The notes under the pieces were generated by a model. It saw nothing but the letters and a program-made list of their open reading frames with translations, was not told where the DNA came from and did no database searches. DNA of 64,000 nt from positions 1-64,000 of the forward strand of contig CALRKB020000021.1 in NCBI GenBank assembly GCA_943367755.1, read 5' to 3'. This document shows, in pieces, positions 26,243-35,003 of this stretch. Positions within the stretch are counted from its first letter, which is position 1, and every line of letters begins with the position of its first letter. Made by a program: the position numbers and the translations under genes. Origin of the DNA: PCC-6802 sp943367755 (GTDB lineage Bacteria > Cyanobacteriota > Cyanobacteriia > Pseudanabaenales > Pseudanabaenaceae).

Positions 26243-27073
26243 ATGCAACATACCTACTCCTCTTATAAAGTAAAGCTGAACTTTCCGAACAGGATAAAAG
26301 TCTGGTTGGGGAATAATCTAAACCATTTTGTACCCTGGATCGTACCTGCTGTTTTGCTATTGATGTGGCAGTTAGCCGTGCAGTTTGGCTGGCTTTCTAC
26401 TAGGGTGCTTCCCGCTCCCACCGAAGTAGTAAGTGCGGCTATAAAATTAGCTGCTTCTGGCGAACTACTCAAACACGTTAGCGTAAGTGGCAGTCGCGCG
26501 TTAACTGGTTTTGCAATTGGCGGTGGCATTGGCTTTATCTTCGGCCTGTCAAATGGTCTTTTCTCCATTTCTGAAAAACTATTTGACACCTCAATTCAAA
26601 TGCTGCGGAATATTCCCAATCTTGCCCTGATTCCCCTCGTGATTCTCTGGTTTGGTATTGGAGAAGAAGCCAAACTATTCCTGGTAGCCAACGGTGTTTT
26701 GTTTCCCATTTATCTCAATACGTTTCATGGTATACGCACTATCGATCCTGGTTTACTTGAAATGGGAAAAGTGTACGGACTTAAGCCGTGGGATTTGTTT
26801 TGGCAGATCGTTCTTCCTGGAGCACTCCCTTCAATTCTTGTAGGGGTTCGCTACGCGTTAGGAATCATGTGGCTGACACTGATCGTAGCTGAGACCATTG
26901 CTGCGGATTCAGGAATTGGTTATATGGCAATGAACGCACGGGAATTTATGCAAACAGATGTCGTCGTGTTTAGTATTTTGCTGTATGCCTTCTTTGGTAA
27001 GCTCGCTGATTCGATCGCTAGAGCTTTAGAAGTATGGTGTTTAAAATGGCATCCCAACTATCAAAAATCCTGA
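26243..27073 (+). CDS. ssuC: ABC importer permease, sulfonate/nitrate/taurine type (SsuC-like)
   Basis: A 276-residue inner-membrane permease with about six hydrophobic segments. The EAA loop that contacts the ATPase is EMGKVYGLKPWDLFWQIVLPGALPSI near residues 173-198, given here only by its limits and shape. MLRNIPNLALIPLVILWFG is the typical NitT/TauT-family helix. It is followed after 56 bp by the ATPase gene. No binding-protein gene is adjacent; the two lipoproteins at 10570 and 13637 are the likely partners. Confidence 0.9.
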   Translation: MQHTYSSYKVKLNFPNRIKVWLGNNLNHFVPWIVPAVLLLMWQLAVQFGWLSTRVLPAPTEVVSAAIKLAASGELLKHVSVSGSRALTGFAIGGGIGFIFGLSNGLFSISEKLFDTSIQMLRNIPNLALIPLVILWFGIGEEAKLFLVANGVLFPIYLNTFHGIRTIDPGLLEMGKVYGLKPWDLFWQIVLPGALPSILVGVRYALGIMWLTLIVAETIAADSGIGYMAMNAREFMQTDVVVFSILLYAFFGKLADSIARALEVWCLKWHPNYQKS

Positions 27074-27129
27074 GGGACGCGCTCATTCTCGGTCTAATAA
27101 CTTTTACCCATTTTAGCTAGGAGATTTTA

Positions 27130-27900
27130 ATGGTAACAACATCGAAAGGTTTAAGGAAAGGTTCAAGTCTGAACGTTGACAATCTCTGGCAAAGCTTTGG
27201 CGATATCCATGTTTTGCAGGGTTTGAATCTGGAAGTAGCAGCTGGAGAATTTATCGCAATTGTTGGTCGCAGTGGCTGCGGTAAAAGCACTCTCTTACGG
27301 GCGATCGCGGGGTTAGCTTCTCCCAATGCGGGTAGTCTCTGGATCGATGGTAAACCTTTGCAAAATCTTAATTCATTTGCCAGAGTGATGTTCCAAGAAC
27401 CCCGCCTGCTACCTTGGAAACGAGTTTATCAAAATGTCGCTCTTGGTTTAAAGAAGGAATCTCGACATAAAGCACGGTGGGCTCTCTCCCAGGTAGGCTT
27501 GAGCGATCGCGCTCAAGAATTCCCTTCTATTCTCTCTGGCGGACAGAAACAACGCGTTGCACTTGCGCGAGCCTTGGTGAGCGAACCCCGTCTGATGCTA
27601 TTGGACGAACCTCTAGGTGCGTTGGATGCACTCACGCGTATTGAGATGCAAAGCTTGCTAGAAACTCTTTGGTTAGAGCAGGAATTTACAGGACTCTTAA
27701 TTACTCATGACGTTGAGGAAGCTGTAGCTTTAAGCGATCGGATAGTATTGATTGAAAATGGCAGAGTTGCGCTCGATCTTCGCATCGATCTCCCACGTCC
27801 GCGCGCGCGGGGTAATGCTGACTTCGCCACACTCGTCGAGCAAATTCGCACGAGAGTAATGAACGAATCTGCACCTCAAGCTTTTGCCAATGTTGCTTGA
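27130..27900 (+). CDS. ssuB: ABC importer ATP-binding protein, sulfonate type (SsuB-like)
   Basis: A 256-residue ATPase. Walker A is GRSGCGKST near residue 46, the Q-loop MFQEPRLLPWKRV, the signature LSGGQKQRVALARAL, Walker B LMLLDEPLGALDALTR and the switch His LLITHDVEEAVALSD. The LLPWKRV stretch after the Q-loop is characteristic of SsuB/TauB/NrtD proteins. An AGGAG Shine-Dalgarno is present. It forms an operon with ssuC and the flavin reductase homologue that follows after 22 bp. Confidence 0.93.
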   Translation: MVTTSKGLRKGSSLNVDNLWQSFGDIHVLQGLNLEVAAGEFIAIVGRSGCGKSTLLRAIAGLASPNAGSLWIDGKPLQNLNSFARVMFQEPRLLPWKRVYQNVALGLKKESRHKARWALSQVGLSDRAQEFPSILSGGQKQRVALARALVSEPRLMLLDEPLGALDALTRIEMQSLLETLWLEQEFTGLLITHDVEEAVALSDRIVLIENGRVALDLRIDLPRPRARGNADFATLVEQIRTRVMNESAPQAFANVA

Positions 27901-27922
27901 AGATAGGTAAATAGAGTGCTCT

Positions 27923-28747
27923 ATGACTACTGACCCTTTTCAACTACTGCGCGATCGCTACGGAGAAAAAGTTACCCCCGACAATTTCCTTTGGAACGAT
28001 CGCCTTGCCGAGATACTCTCTCACCGTTCTATTCGTTCCTACTTGCCAAATCCTTTGCCTCCAGGAACATTGGAATCGCTGATTGCCGCAGCACAATCAG
28101 CTTCTACATCTTCTAACTTGCAAACATGGAGCGTTGTGGCGGTGGAAGACCCTGCACGTAAGGAAAGACTTGCCCAGGTTGCGCGCAATCAAGCACACAT
28201 TCACCAATGTCCGCTCTTTCTAATCTGGCTGGCCGATCTAGCACGTCTTACCCAAATTGCGAAATCTCGCGGGCAAACCTATGAAGGATTGCACTACTTA
28301 GAAATGTTTCTCATGGCAGTCATTGATGCGGCACTGGCTGCTCAAAATGCAGCTATTGCGGCTGAATCTTTTGGCTTAGGAACGGTGTATATCGGTGCAA
28401 TTCGCAATAATCCTGAGGCAGTGGCAACAGAACTGAACTTGCCCCCCCATATATTTCCTGTCTTTGGCATGTGTATTGGCTATCCCAACCCAGATAATAT
28501 CCCTGCTGTCAAACCGCGCCTTTCTCAAGCTGCAATTCTGCACCGAGAGGCATATTCTCTAGAGCAACAGGAAGAAGAGATCGAGCAGTACGATCGCCTC
28601 ATGACCGAATTCTATCAACAGCAGCAAATGGCTGTTGTTGGAGACTGGTCGCAGCATTCCGTCGAGCGTATCGCTACAGCCGCCTCCCTGGGAGGGCGCG
28701 ATTGCCTGCGAGAGGTACTACAACTACTCGGCTTTCAGTTGCGATAG
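27923..28747 (+). CDS. Nitroreductase-family FMN reductase (NfsA/Frp-like)
   Basis: A 274-residue FMN-binding oxidoreductase. HRSIRSYLPNPLPPGTLESL at residues 34-53 and AAQSASTSSNLQTWS (about 57-71) are FMN-phosphate contacts of the NfsA/Frp group; ESFGLGTVYIGAIRNNPEAV and VFGMCIGYPNP are further conserved blocks. The C-terminal extension (EAYSLEQQEEEIEQYDRLM) wraps the dimer in this family. Placed in an operon with SsuCB, it probably supplies reduced FMN to the two LLM monooxygenases, the job SsuE does elsewhere. A plain nitroreductase role is possible. Confidence 0.85.
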   Translation: MTTDPFQLLRDRYGEKVTPDNFLWNDRLAEILSHRSIRSYLPNPLPPGTLESLIAAAQSASTSSNLQTWSVVAVEDPARKERLAQVARNQAHIHQCPLFLIWLADLARLTQIAKSRGQTYEGLHYLEMFLMAVIDAALAAQNAAIAAESFGLGTVYIGAIRNNPEAVATELNLPPHIFPVFGMCIGYPNPDNIPAVKPRLSQAAILHREAYSLEQQEEEIEQYDRLMTEFYQQQQMAVVGDWSQHSVERIATAASLGGRDCLREVLQLLGFQLR

Positions 28748-28815
28748 TGTTACTTTACATCTCGTTCGTAGAAAATCTTGTCTTTTATAGATAGCTATGT
28801 CATACTTTTGGATAT

Positions 28816-28849
28816 AAACTACTATAATTACATGTAGTTATAGTAGTTT
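28816..28849. repeat. 34-bp near-perfect palindrome
   Basis: AAACTACTATAATTACA at 28816-28832 is mirrored by TGTAGTTATAGTAGTTT at 28833-28849, with one non-matching pair (it would be G-U in RNA). It lies 69 bp after the reductase stop, in the 556-bp gap before the porin gene. No U-tract follows. It could be an operator or a weak terminator. Apart from this, the gap shows no gene. Confidence 0.55.
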
Positions 28850-29303
28850 GAATGGATTGACCCAATAGAAGCATGGCTGATGCTAATTTATTCAAGCTAT
28901 GTTGGCATCACCTTTTTCTACTCGGACGGAATTTTCACTCAGGTCTCGCTCAATCAAAAGAGCATAGAAGTCTTGTGATTAGAATCTAATTTGGTAATCC
29001 AATCGACTCAAAATAGGTTTTCAGACCTAATCGTTCATTGGGTATATTGGGGTTTCGAATTAATATAGATAGCAAGACTTGACTGTGATTCTTACTCAGC
29101 AAAGGGCTAAGGTTTCCATTTCATACTAGCCTGCATTCTTGCAGACTTAAAAAATAATCTCCCCCAGAATCATCATCGAGAATGTGTTTCAGGTGTTTTG
29201 GGAGGGAGACTCAGAGCTTGAGTTTAGATAGAGATAGAAGTGTTTCCATTCTCGACAAATAATTTTCGCATTTCTAGTTAATTTCAGCGTGAGGAGATCA
29301 AGA

Positions 29304-30971
29304 ATGTTTAAGGCTTTATGGGGTTTGAGTTTATCGGTAGCCACAATTTTAGCAGCTAGTATGACAAGTGTACTTGCAGCTAGTGGGAATGAGTTGCAAG
29401 CGTCGCAGCAGAAAGAAGATCGAGTCCAGATTGATTCTGTTTTGGAATTATCCAACGATATGCAAACCGAAGTACAGGCAACAGATCGCCAAGAAGAATT
29501 TGCCCAAGTCACTTCTGTTTCACAATTATCTGATGTAAAACCTACAGACTGGGCATTTACAGCTTTGCAGTCACTCGTGGAACGCTATGGGTGTATTGCT
29601 GGTTATCCAGATCGCACCTATCGAGGACAGCGATCGCTTAGTCGATATGAGTTTGCTGCTGGTTTAAATGCTTGCTTAGACAAGATCAACGAAATTATTA
29701 CCGCAGGGTTAGCGGATAAAGTCAGTAAAGAAGACCTGGCTGCTGTGCAAAAGCTTCAGGAAGAATTTGCCGCAGAGTTGGCAACCTTAAAGGGACGAGT
29801 TGATAGCTTAGAAGCTAAAACTGCTCAGTTAGAAGCACAACAGTTTTCAACGACAACAAAACTGCGCGGAGAAGCCGTTTTTATTGCAGCGGATACTTTT
29901 GGCAATAGTGTAAATAGCAAAAGCGATAACACGCAGGCTTTCTTGGGCTCTAGACTTAGACTTACTCTACCCACATCTTTCACCGGGAAGGACTTGCTAA
30001 CAATTCGGTTAGCAGCAAACAACATTCCTGTCTTACAAACCAGTACCGGAACAGCTCAAACCCGCCTGACCTTTGATAAGGGTAACTTCCCAGACAATAG
30101 CATATACCTCGATCAACTATTCTACCGTTTCCCACTAGGAGAGAAAACCACGGCCTGGGTTGGAGCGCGACAACTGCAACCGGCTGAGTTTGCGCCCAAC
30201 TTAAATACCTTAATTGGTGGTTCTAACGGCGCAGCCTCCCGATTTGCTACTCATAACCCGACAGTTTATCGACCTGGCTTTGATGGGGCGGGTGTAGCGA
30301 TATCCCATCAGTTTAGCGATCAATTGCGTCTCGGCCTGGGCTATCTTGCGGATGATACTCAAGCTGGCGATCCTAGTGATGGTCGAGGACTTTTTAGCAG
30401 TAATAATCTAATTTATAGTCAATTAGCTTTTTCGCCCAGTCGAGAGTTTGATTTAGCTCTCAGCTACGGTCATAAGTACTTTGGTACTAATACGAAATTC
30501 AATCTCACGGGGGGGACTGGTAGCACGTTTGCTAGAAATCCGTTCGATCAAAATGCTACAACTTCTGATAACTTTGGGTTGCAATTTCTCTGGAAAATTA
30601 GTCCGAAGTTTCAGTTGGGTGGGTGGTTTGGTTACACGCTCGCCCACCAGGTTTCTGGCGGTAATAGTGAAGCGACTATTTTGAATGGGGCCCTGACTTT
30701 CGCATTTCCCGATTTATTTACAGAAGGTAATCTAGGCGGAATTGTGATTGGGGTGCCGCCAAAAGTAACGAGCAATAATTATCGTCCCAGACCAGCGGCT
30801 GCAACTCTATCGGATTTGGATACTTCCATACATCTAGAAGCTTTTTATACGTTCAGATTAAATAAGAACGTCACGATTACTCCCGATATTTTTGCGATCC
30901 TCAGCCCAGAAAATAATAGCAATAATGGCACGATTTGGGTGGGCTCAATTCGGACAACCTTTAGCTTCTAG
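29304..30971 (+). CDS. Cyanobacterial outer-membrane porin (SLH-OprB type)
   Basis: A 555-residue porin. A signal peptide (MFKALWGLSLSVATILAAS, cleavage near residue 25-30) leads to a linker, then an SLH domain (residues about 75-130: LSDVKPTDWAFTALQSLVER and GYPDRTYRGQRSLSRYEFAA), a coiled coil (about 140-180) and an OprB beta-barrel ending in an aromatic residue (TTFSF). The ATG at 29304 follows GAGGAG; an upstream GTG at 29289 lacks a site. It stands after the SsuCB-reductase operon and may provide outer-membrane entry for the anionic substrates; close homologues have been linked to ion uptake. Confidence 0.92.
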   Translation: MFKALWGLSLSVATILAASMTSVLAASGNELQASQQKEDRVQIDSVLELSNDMQTEVQATDRQEEFAQVTSVSQLSDVKPTDWAFTALQSLVERYGCIAGYPDRTYRGQRSLSRYEFAAGLNACLDKINEIITAGLADKVSKEDLAAVQKLQEEFAAELATLKGRVDSLEAKTAQLEAQQFSTTTKLRGEAVFIAADTFGNSVNSKSDNTQAFLGSRLRLTLPTSFTGKDLLTIRLAANNIPVLQTSTGTAQTRLTFDKGNFPDNSIYLDQLFYRFPLGEKTTAWVGARQLQPAEFAPNLNTLIGGSNGAASRFATHNPTVYRPGFDGAGVAISHQFSDQLRLGLGYLADDTQAGDPSDGRGLFSSNNLIYSQLAFSPSREFDLALSYGHKYFGTNTKFNLTGGTGSTFARNPFDQNATTSDNFGLQFLWKISPKFQLGGWFGYTLAHQVSGGNSEATILNGALTFAFPDLFTEGNLGGIVIGVPPKVTSNNYRPRPAAATLSDLDTSIHLEAFYTFRLNKNVTITPDIFAILSPENNSNNGTIWVGSIRTTFSF

Positions 30972-31091
30972 AGTATCGACGGTCATGTCAGGAATCAAAT
31001 CGATCTGATTGAGGTAATCAAGACCATCTTCGCATTTTAGAGCTAGAAATCTCATGGAATCGATAAAATCATTGTAATTGGAGGAAATCTC

Positions 31092-32894
31092 ATGGAATTC
31101 GATCCCAACTCCGATCTTGCTTCTCTAGAAAGCAGAAACCCACAACGTGAAAGAGCGAAGCGATCGCGCCAACGTGCTAGCAGGCGGGCATTTCTCGGTC
31201 GCATTGGCTTCTTGACGGCTGGAAGTGCCGTGGCAGGAGTTTTGGGGCCATCCATCGTCTCTAAGTCACGCGAAGAAGTTGCAGAAGCTCAGGTGATTGC
31301 CGCACATGCGGGAGAGCAATTCCCATCAAGGGCTTATAAAGTTCGCCTTGCGGCTGCTCAGACAGTTCAGGATATTCCCATACCAGCCCATCCCACCAAT
31401 GGGGACGAAGCGCGTTATGCCAACAAAATTGCTACGGATACGCGTGGCTTGCCGCACAATCAGCTGGGCGAAGTCGATCTGAAAGCCTATCAATCTTTTA
31501 TCGATGCCTTGAAATCCGGCGATCCCAACGAGTACGAAAAGATCGTTTTGGGAGGTAAGCGAAAACTCGTGCAGCCTCTGACTCCCCTGGCAATCAGTAC
31601 GACAGGGCTGAATCCCAGCCAGCTTCCGATCCCAGTTCCCCCTACGCTAGACAGCGCAGAGCAGGCAGCCGAATTTATTGAAATTGCCTGGCAAGGGCTG
31701 TTACAGGACGTTCCATTTAGCGAATATCGCAACGACACTACGAACCCTCTAGTTCTAGCTGCCGTGCAGGATCTGAATAAGTTGTCAGGATTCAAAGGCC
31801 CCAAACAGAACGGACGCATTACACCCGAACTTCTGTTTCGCGGCACCGCAATTTATGTCGACGCCTCTGGCCGCAAGCTTTACCACACACTACCAGGAGC
31901 GGATACAGGTCCTTATGTATCTCAATTTCTACTGCGTCCTATACCTGCAGGCACGCAAAGCTATCTTCAGCTCCACCGCGTTCCTCTTGCGATTCCCGAA
32001 AATAGCTTTCAAACAAGCTATGACGAATGGTTGCTAGTACAAAATGGCGGCGATTCCGGTCGCGCAATTAAGTTCGATTCGACCCGTCGCTACTTTATCA
32101 ACGGGCGCGATCAGGGTGAGATTGCCCATCAGCCGCCCCCTGTCTATACCAATGCTGCTTTAATTCTACTTGCTAAGCCAGTCAAGGATAATCTCTTGGG
32201 TGGCGGCGTGGGATCGCCCTACAATTCTACCAATCCCTACAATAAGTCCAAAACCCAAGTGGGTGGCTCTGGCACATTTGGGCCTGGATACGCGCAATCT
32301 CTGGTTGGTTGGGTTGGCCCTCACGCGATCCGAGCAGCGTACTGGCAAAAGTATTACGTTCACCGTCGCTTGCGATCGGAGGCTTTTGGCGGGTTGGTGC
32401 ACAACAATAAAGTCAATAAAACGAATTATCCAATTCACCCCGATGTGTTCAATTCAGAAGTGCTAGAACGCTTCTACAGTGCCAACAAAACCTATTTATT
32501 ACCGCAATTCTTCCCAGAAGGTGCGCCAACACACTCTTCTTACCCCGGTGGGGCGTCGGTGACAGCAGGAGCTAGCGTCACAATTTTGAAGGCTCTATTT
32601 AATGAAAATCACGTAATTCCAAATCCGGTTGTGCCCGACCCCAAAGATCCCACGAAACTCATTCCTTATCAGGGGCCGCCCCTGACCGTGGGTGGTGAAC
32701 TGAACAAACTAGCGGCCAACATTGGTTTGGGTCGCAATAGCGCTGGGATTCACTGGCGGACGGATGCCGCAGCATCGCTGGCTCTCGGCGAAGCAGTCGC
32801 TATTAGCATTCTCCGCGATGAGAAACTCACCTACCGCGAGAATTTTGAGGGCTTTAAGTTCACCAAATTTGATGGCACCAAAGTAACTATCTAG
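31092..32894 (+). CDS. Vanadium haloperoxidase/PAP2-family protein with altered active site
   Basis: A 600-residue protein of the vanadium-dependent haloperoxidase family. A Tat-like signal (SRRAFLGRIGFLTAGSA, near residues 32-48) implies export. Lys and Arg of the anion pocket appear in KYYVHRRLRSEAFGG. The vanadate-linking His is H554 in GRNSAGIHWRTDA, with R548. However, the family block SYxxGHA reads SYPGGAS here (residues 483-489), so the acid-base His is replaced by Ala488. Ordinary haloperoxidase activity is therefore doubtful; a phosphatase-like or other activity may remain. It is followed by a GST-like gene after 14 bp, and both lie upstream of asfA-asfB. Confidence 0.85.
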   Translation: MEFDPNSDLASLESRNPQRERAKRSRQRASRRAFLGRIGFLTAGSAVAGVLGPSIVSKSREEVAEAQVIAAHAGEQFPSRAYKVRLAAAQTVQDIPIPAHPTNGDEARYANKIATDTRGLPHNQLGEVDLKAYQSFIDALKSGDPNEYEKIVLGGKRKLVQPLTPLAISTTGLNPSQLPIPVPPTLDSAEQAAEFIEIAWQGLLQDVPFSEYRNDTTNPLVLAAVQDLNKLSGFKGPKQNGRITPELLFRGTAIYVDASGRKLYHTLPGADTGPYVSQFLLRPIPAGTQSYLQLHRVPLAIPENSFQTSYDEWLLVQNGGDSGRAIKFDSTRRYFINGRDQGEIAHQPPPVYTNAALILLAKPVKDNLLGGGVGSPYNSTNPYNKSKTQVGGSGTFGPGYAQSLVGWVGPHAIRAAYWQKYYVHRRLRSEAFGGLVHNNKVNKTNYPIHPDVFNSEVLERFYSANKTYLLPQFFPEGAPTHSSYPGGASVTAGASVTILKALFNENHVIPNPVVPDPKDPTKLIPYQGPPLTVGGELNKLAANIGLGRNSAGIHWRTDAAASLALGEAVAISILRDEKLTYRENFEGFKFTKFDGTKVTI

Positions 32895-32908
32895 CTGTAA
32901 GGAAAACC

Positions 32909-34129
32909 ATGGCAACACAAATCACCCTATCCAGTTGGGAGCAATTGCTAGAAATTGCTCGCAAAAATACCACGGCAAGACGGGTACGCCGACCGGGGCT
33001 TGCCCCTTCTACTGCTCCCATTCCCAGCAGCCTGCACAAACTGTCTGAAGGAGAGGCTCCTCCCGTGCTGCTCTATCGCGATACTAACTCCTGGTGCCCC
33101 TTCTGCGAGAGAGTTTGGTTTGCTTTAGAAGAAAAAGAAATTCCATTTGAGACTGAGTTTATCGATCTGAGTAACAAGCCTAAATGGTACACCGACCTGG
33201 TGCCCACGACTCTCGTTCCCGCTGCGAAGATTGAGGGAACGCTAGTTTACGAATCCAAAGACATCCTCCTGGCTCTGGAAACGCGCTTCCCCAGTCCCTC
33301 CCTACTTCCCGAAGATCCGCGAGAAAATGCCGTGGCGAGACACTGGGTTGAAGAAGCGGAAACGAACGGCTTTAAGGAAATTACCTACAAATTCCTACGA
33401 GAAGCCACAACAGACGATGCCGAGCTAGCTAACATACAAGCAGCATTTGAGGCAAAGTTAGACGACCTAGAACAAGCCCTGGCGAAATATCCCGGCCCCT
33501 ACTTCTTAAGTACGTTCGGTTTGGTAGATATTATGTACAGCCCACACCTCGATCGCCTGGCCGCCAATTTGCCTGCCTATCGCGGCTATCACATCAAGGG
33601 CAATCCTCGCTACCCGCGCATTAATACCTGGTTTGAAGCACTCGCCCAGCGTTCTGCTTATCACCGCGTCAAATCGGATAATATTACCAACAACTTACTT
33701 CTGCGGCGACGCTGGGGTGTGGAACCGATTGGGAATCCCTTGCCTTTGGAATCTTCGTATACCGAGGCAATCCAATATCGCGCTGAAGCTGCCGAACGAC
33801 TGAGCGACAACCGCGAAGCCGCGATCGCAGATATTTTGAAAAATTCGGGCGCGCAGGGCTTAGCGAAGGATGGCGATATCTCAGCCGTGCAGGAAGCTGT
33901 CGATTTTCACCTCAGACTACTCGCTGAGTATCTTATCCGCGGCCATGAGACGCGCTTACCCTGGGGGCGCGTAGGTGGGAAAGACAATGCCGATCCGACC
34001 GTAGCTGCGGTTGGGGTGATCGCGATCGCCTATGTGAGAAATCGCATCTGCGCTCCTCGCGATATGAGTGCGGGGGCGGCCACGGCCTTGCGGGCAGCAG
34101 CGGATAAAGTGTTGACCTTACTTTACTAA
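32909..34129 (+). CDS. GST-family protein with long C-terminal extension
   Basis: A 406-residue protein. Residues 54-130 form a glutaredoxin/GST N-domain with Cys63 and Cys66 in SWCPFCERVWFALEEKE, cis-Pro in TTLVPAAKI and YESKDILLALETRFP. The GST helical domain follows to about 255. Residues about 285-406 are an extra helical region (from LESSYTEAIQYRAEAAERL to AGAATALRAAADKVL), not part of a usual GST. The first 45 residues are also extra. The CPFC pair suggests thiol transferase or reductive chemistry. It is translated right after the haloperoxidase homologue. Confidence 0.82.
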   Translation: MATQITLSSWEQLLEIARKNTTARRVRRPGLAPSTAPIPSSLHKLSEGEAPPVLLYRDTNSWCPFCERVWFALEEKEIPFETEFIDLSNKPKWYTDLVPTTLVPAAKIEGTLVYESKDILLALETRFPSPSLLPEDPRENAVARHWVEEAETNGFKEITYKFLREATTDDAELANIQAAFEAKLDDLEQALAKYPGPYFLSTFGLVDIMYSPHLDRLAANLPAYRGYHIKGNPRYPRINTWFEALAQRSAYHRVKSDNITNNLLLRRRWGVEPIGNPLPLESSYTEAIQYRAEAAERLSDNREAAIADILKNSGAQGLAKDGDISAVQEAVDFHLRLLAEYLIRGHETRLPWGRVGGKDNADPTVAAVGVIAIAYVRNRICAPRDMSAGAATALRAAADKVLTLLY

Positions 34130-34287
34130 GGGGTGCTGCTAACTCTCAGAACCCCGCTCTTCTTAATTCCGATCGCACCAGCGGTTAATTAATAGGGCGA
34201 TTGAGAATGAAATGCCTACCAATCGGTTGAGAAAAATATCGCTTTTCACAGTAAAAATTATTCACCAATACAGAGGGAGTTGAATTT

Positions 34288-34962
34288 ATGGCTAAGGACT
34301 GGTTTGAATGGCACAATCTGTACCAAACAGAAGATGTTTTACAGCAGCGTTTAGAAATTGTCCAGAAATACATTTCCGATAGTTTAGATGCTGCACCAGC
34401 AGGAACGATTCGGGTTGTCAGTGCTTGTTCTGGCGACGGTCGCGATTTATTAGGCGTCTTGGCAACCCATCCCCGTGCCAAAGATGTGCGGGCGCGGCTC
34501 GTGGAACTCAATCCGCAACTGGTAGAACGAGGGAAAGCAGCGATCGCTCAATTAGGATTCACCGACCAAATAGAATTTATCAATGGCGATGCCTCGCTTA
34601 CTGCGTCCTATGCCGGTGCAGTTCCTGCGGATCTGGTCATTGTCTGCGGCATCTTTGGGAATTTGGCCGATGAAGCAGTTCTCCGTCGATTGATTCGCAA
34701 CCTCCCTTACTTTGCCAAAACAGGTGCTTTTGCCCTCTGGACGCGCGGGCATCGCGATGGTGTGAACTACTCAGAACGGGTGCGTCAGATCTTTCAAGAG
34801 AACGAGTTTGTCGAAGTTGATTTTCAACTCACGACAACGGGAAATATGGGCGTTGGCAGACATCGCTTTACAGGTCAACCTGTTGCAGCACCACTTGAGG
34901 AGCAGTTCTTCGTTTTTACAGGCACTCCCGAGAAAGCTGGACTCCTGGTTACACCGTCCTAA
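34288..34962 (+). CDS. Class I SAM-dependent methyltransferase (CheR-like fold)
   Basis: A 224-residue protein. RVVSACSGDGRDLLGVLATH near residues 42-61 is motif I; RLVELNPQLVERGK is motif II; DLVIVCGIFGNLADE is motif IV. The family is often annotated as class I SAM-dependent methyltransferase without known substrate. A GGGAG site precedes the ATG. It ends 41 bp before asfA (copy two), so it belongs to the same row. It may modify a desulfonation product. Confidence 0.8.
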   Translation: MAKDWFEWHNLYQTEDVLQQRLEIVQKYISDSLDAAPAGTIRVVSACSGDGRDLLGVLATHPRAKDVRARLVELNPQLVERGKAAIAQLGFTDQIEFINGDASLTASYAGAVPADLVIVCGIFGNLADEAVLRRLIRNLPYFAKTGAFALWTRGHRDGVNYSERVRQIFQENEFVEVDFQLTTTGNMGVGRHRFTGQPVAAPLEEQFFVFTGTPEKAGLLVTPS

Positions 34963-34970
34963 GATTGGCA

Positions 34971-35000
34971 AGGAAAAAGGAGAAAGGAGAAAGGAGAAAA
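34971..35000 (+). repeat. Tandem heptamer array holding Shine-Dalgarno sites of asfA-2
   Basis: Between the methyltransferase stop and the asfA start the sequence repeats AGAAAGG-type heptamers four times (34974-35000, the outer units imperfect). Each unit creates an AAGGAG-like site; the last lies seven bases before the ATG at 35004. A change in unit number could shift ribosome binding. Confidence 0.5.
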
Positions 35001-35003
35001 TTA

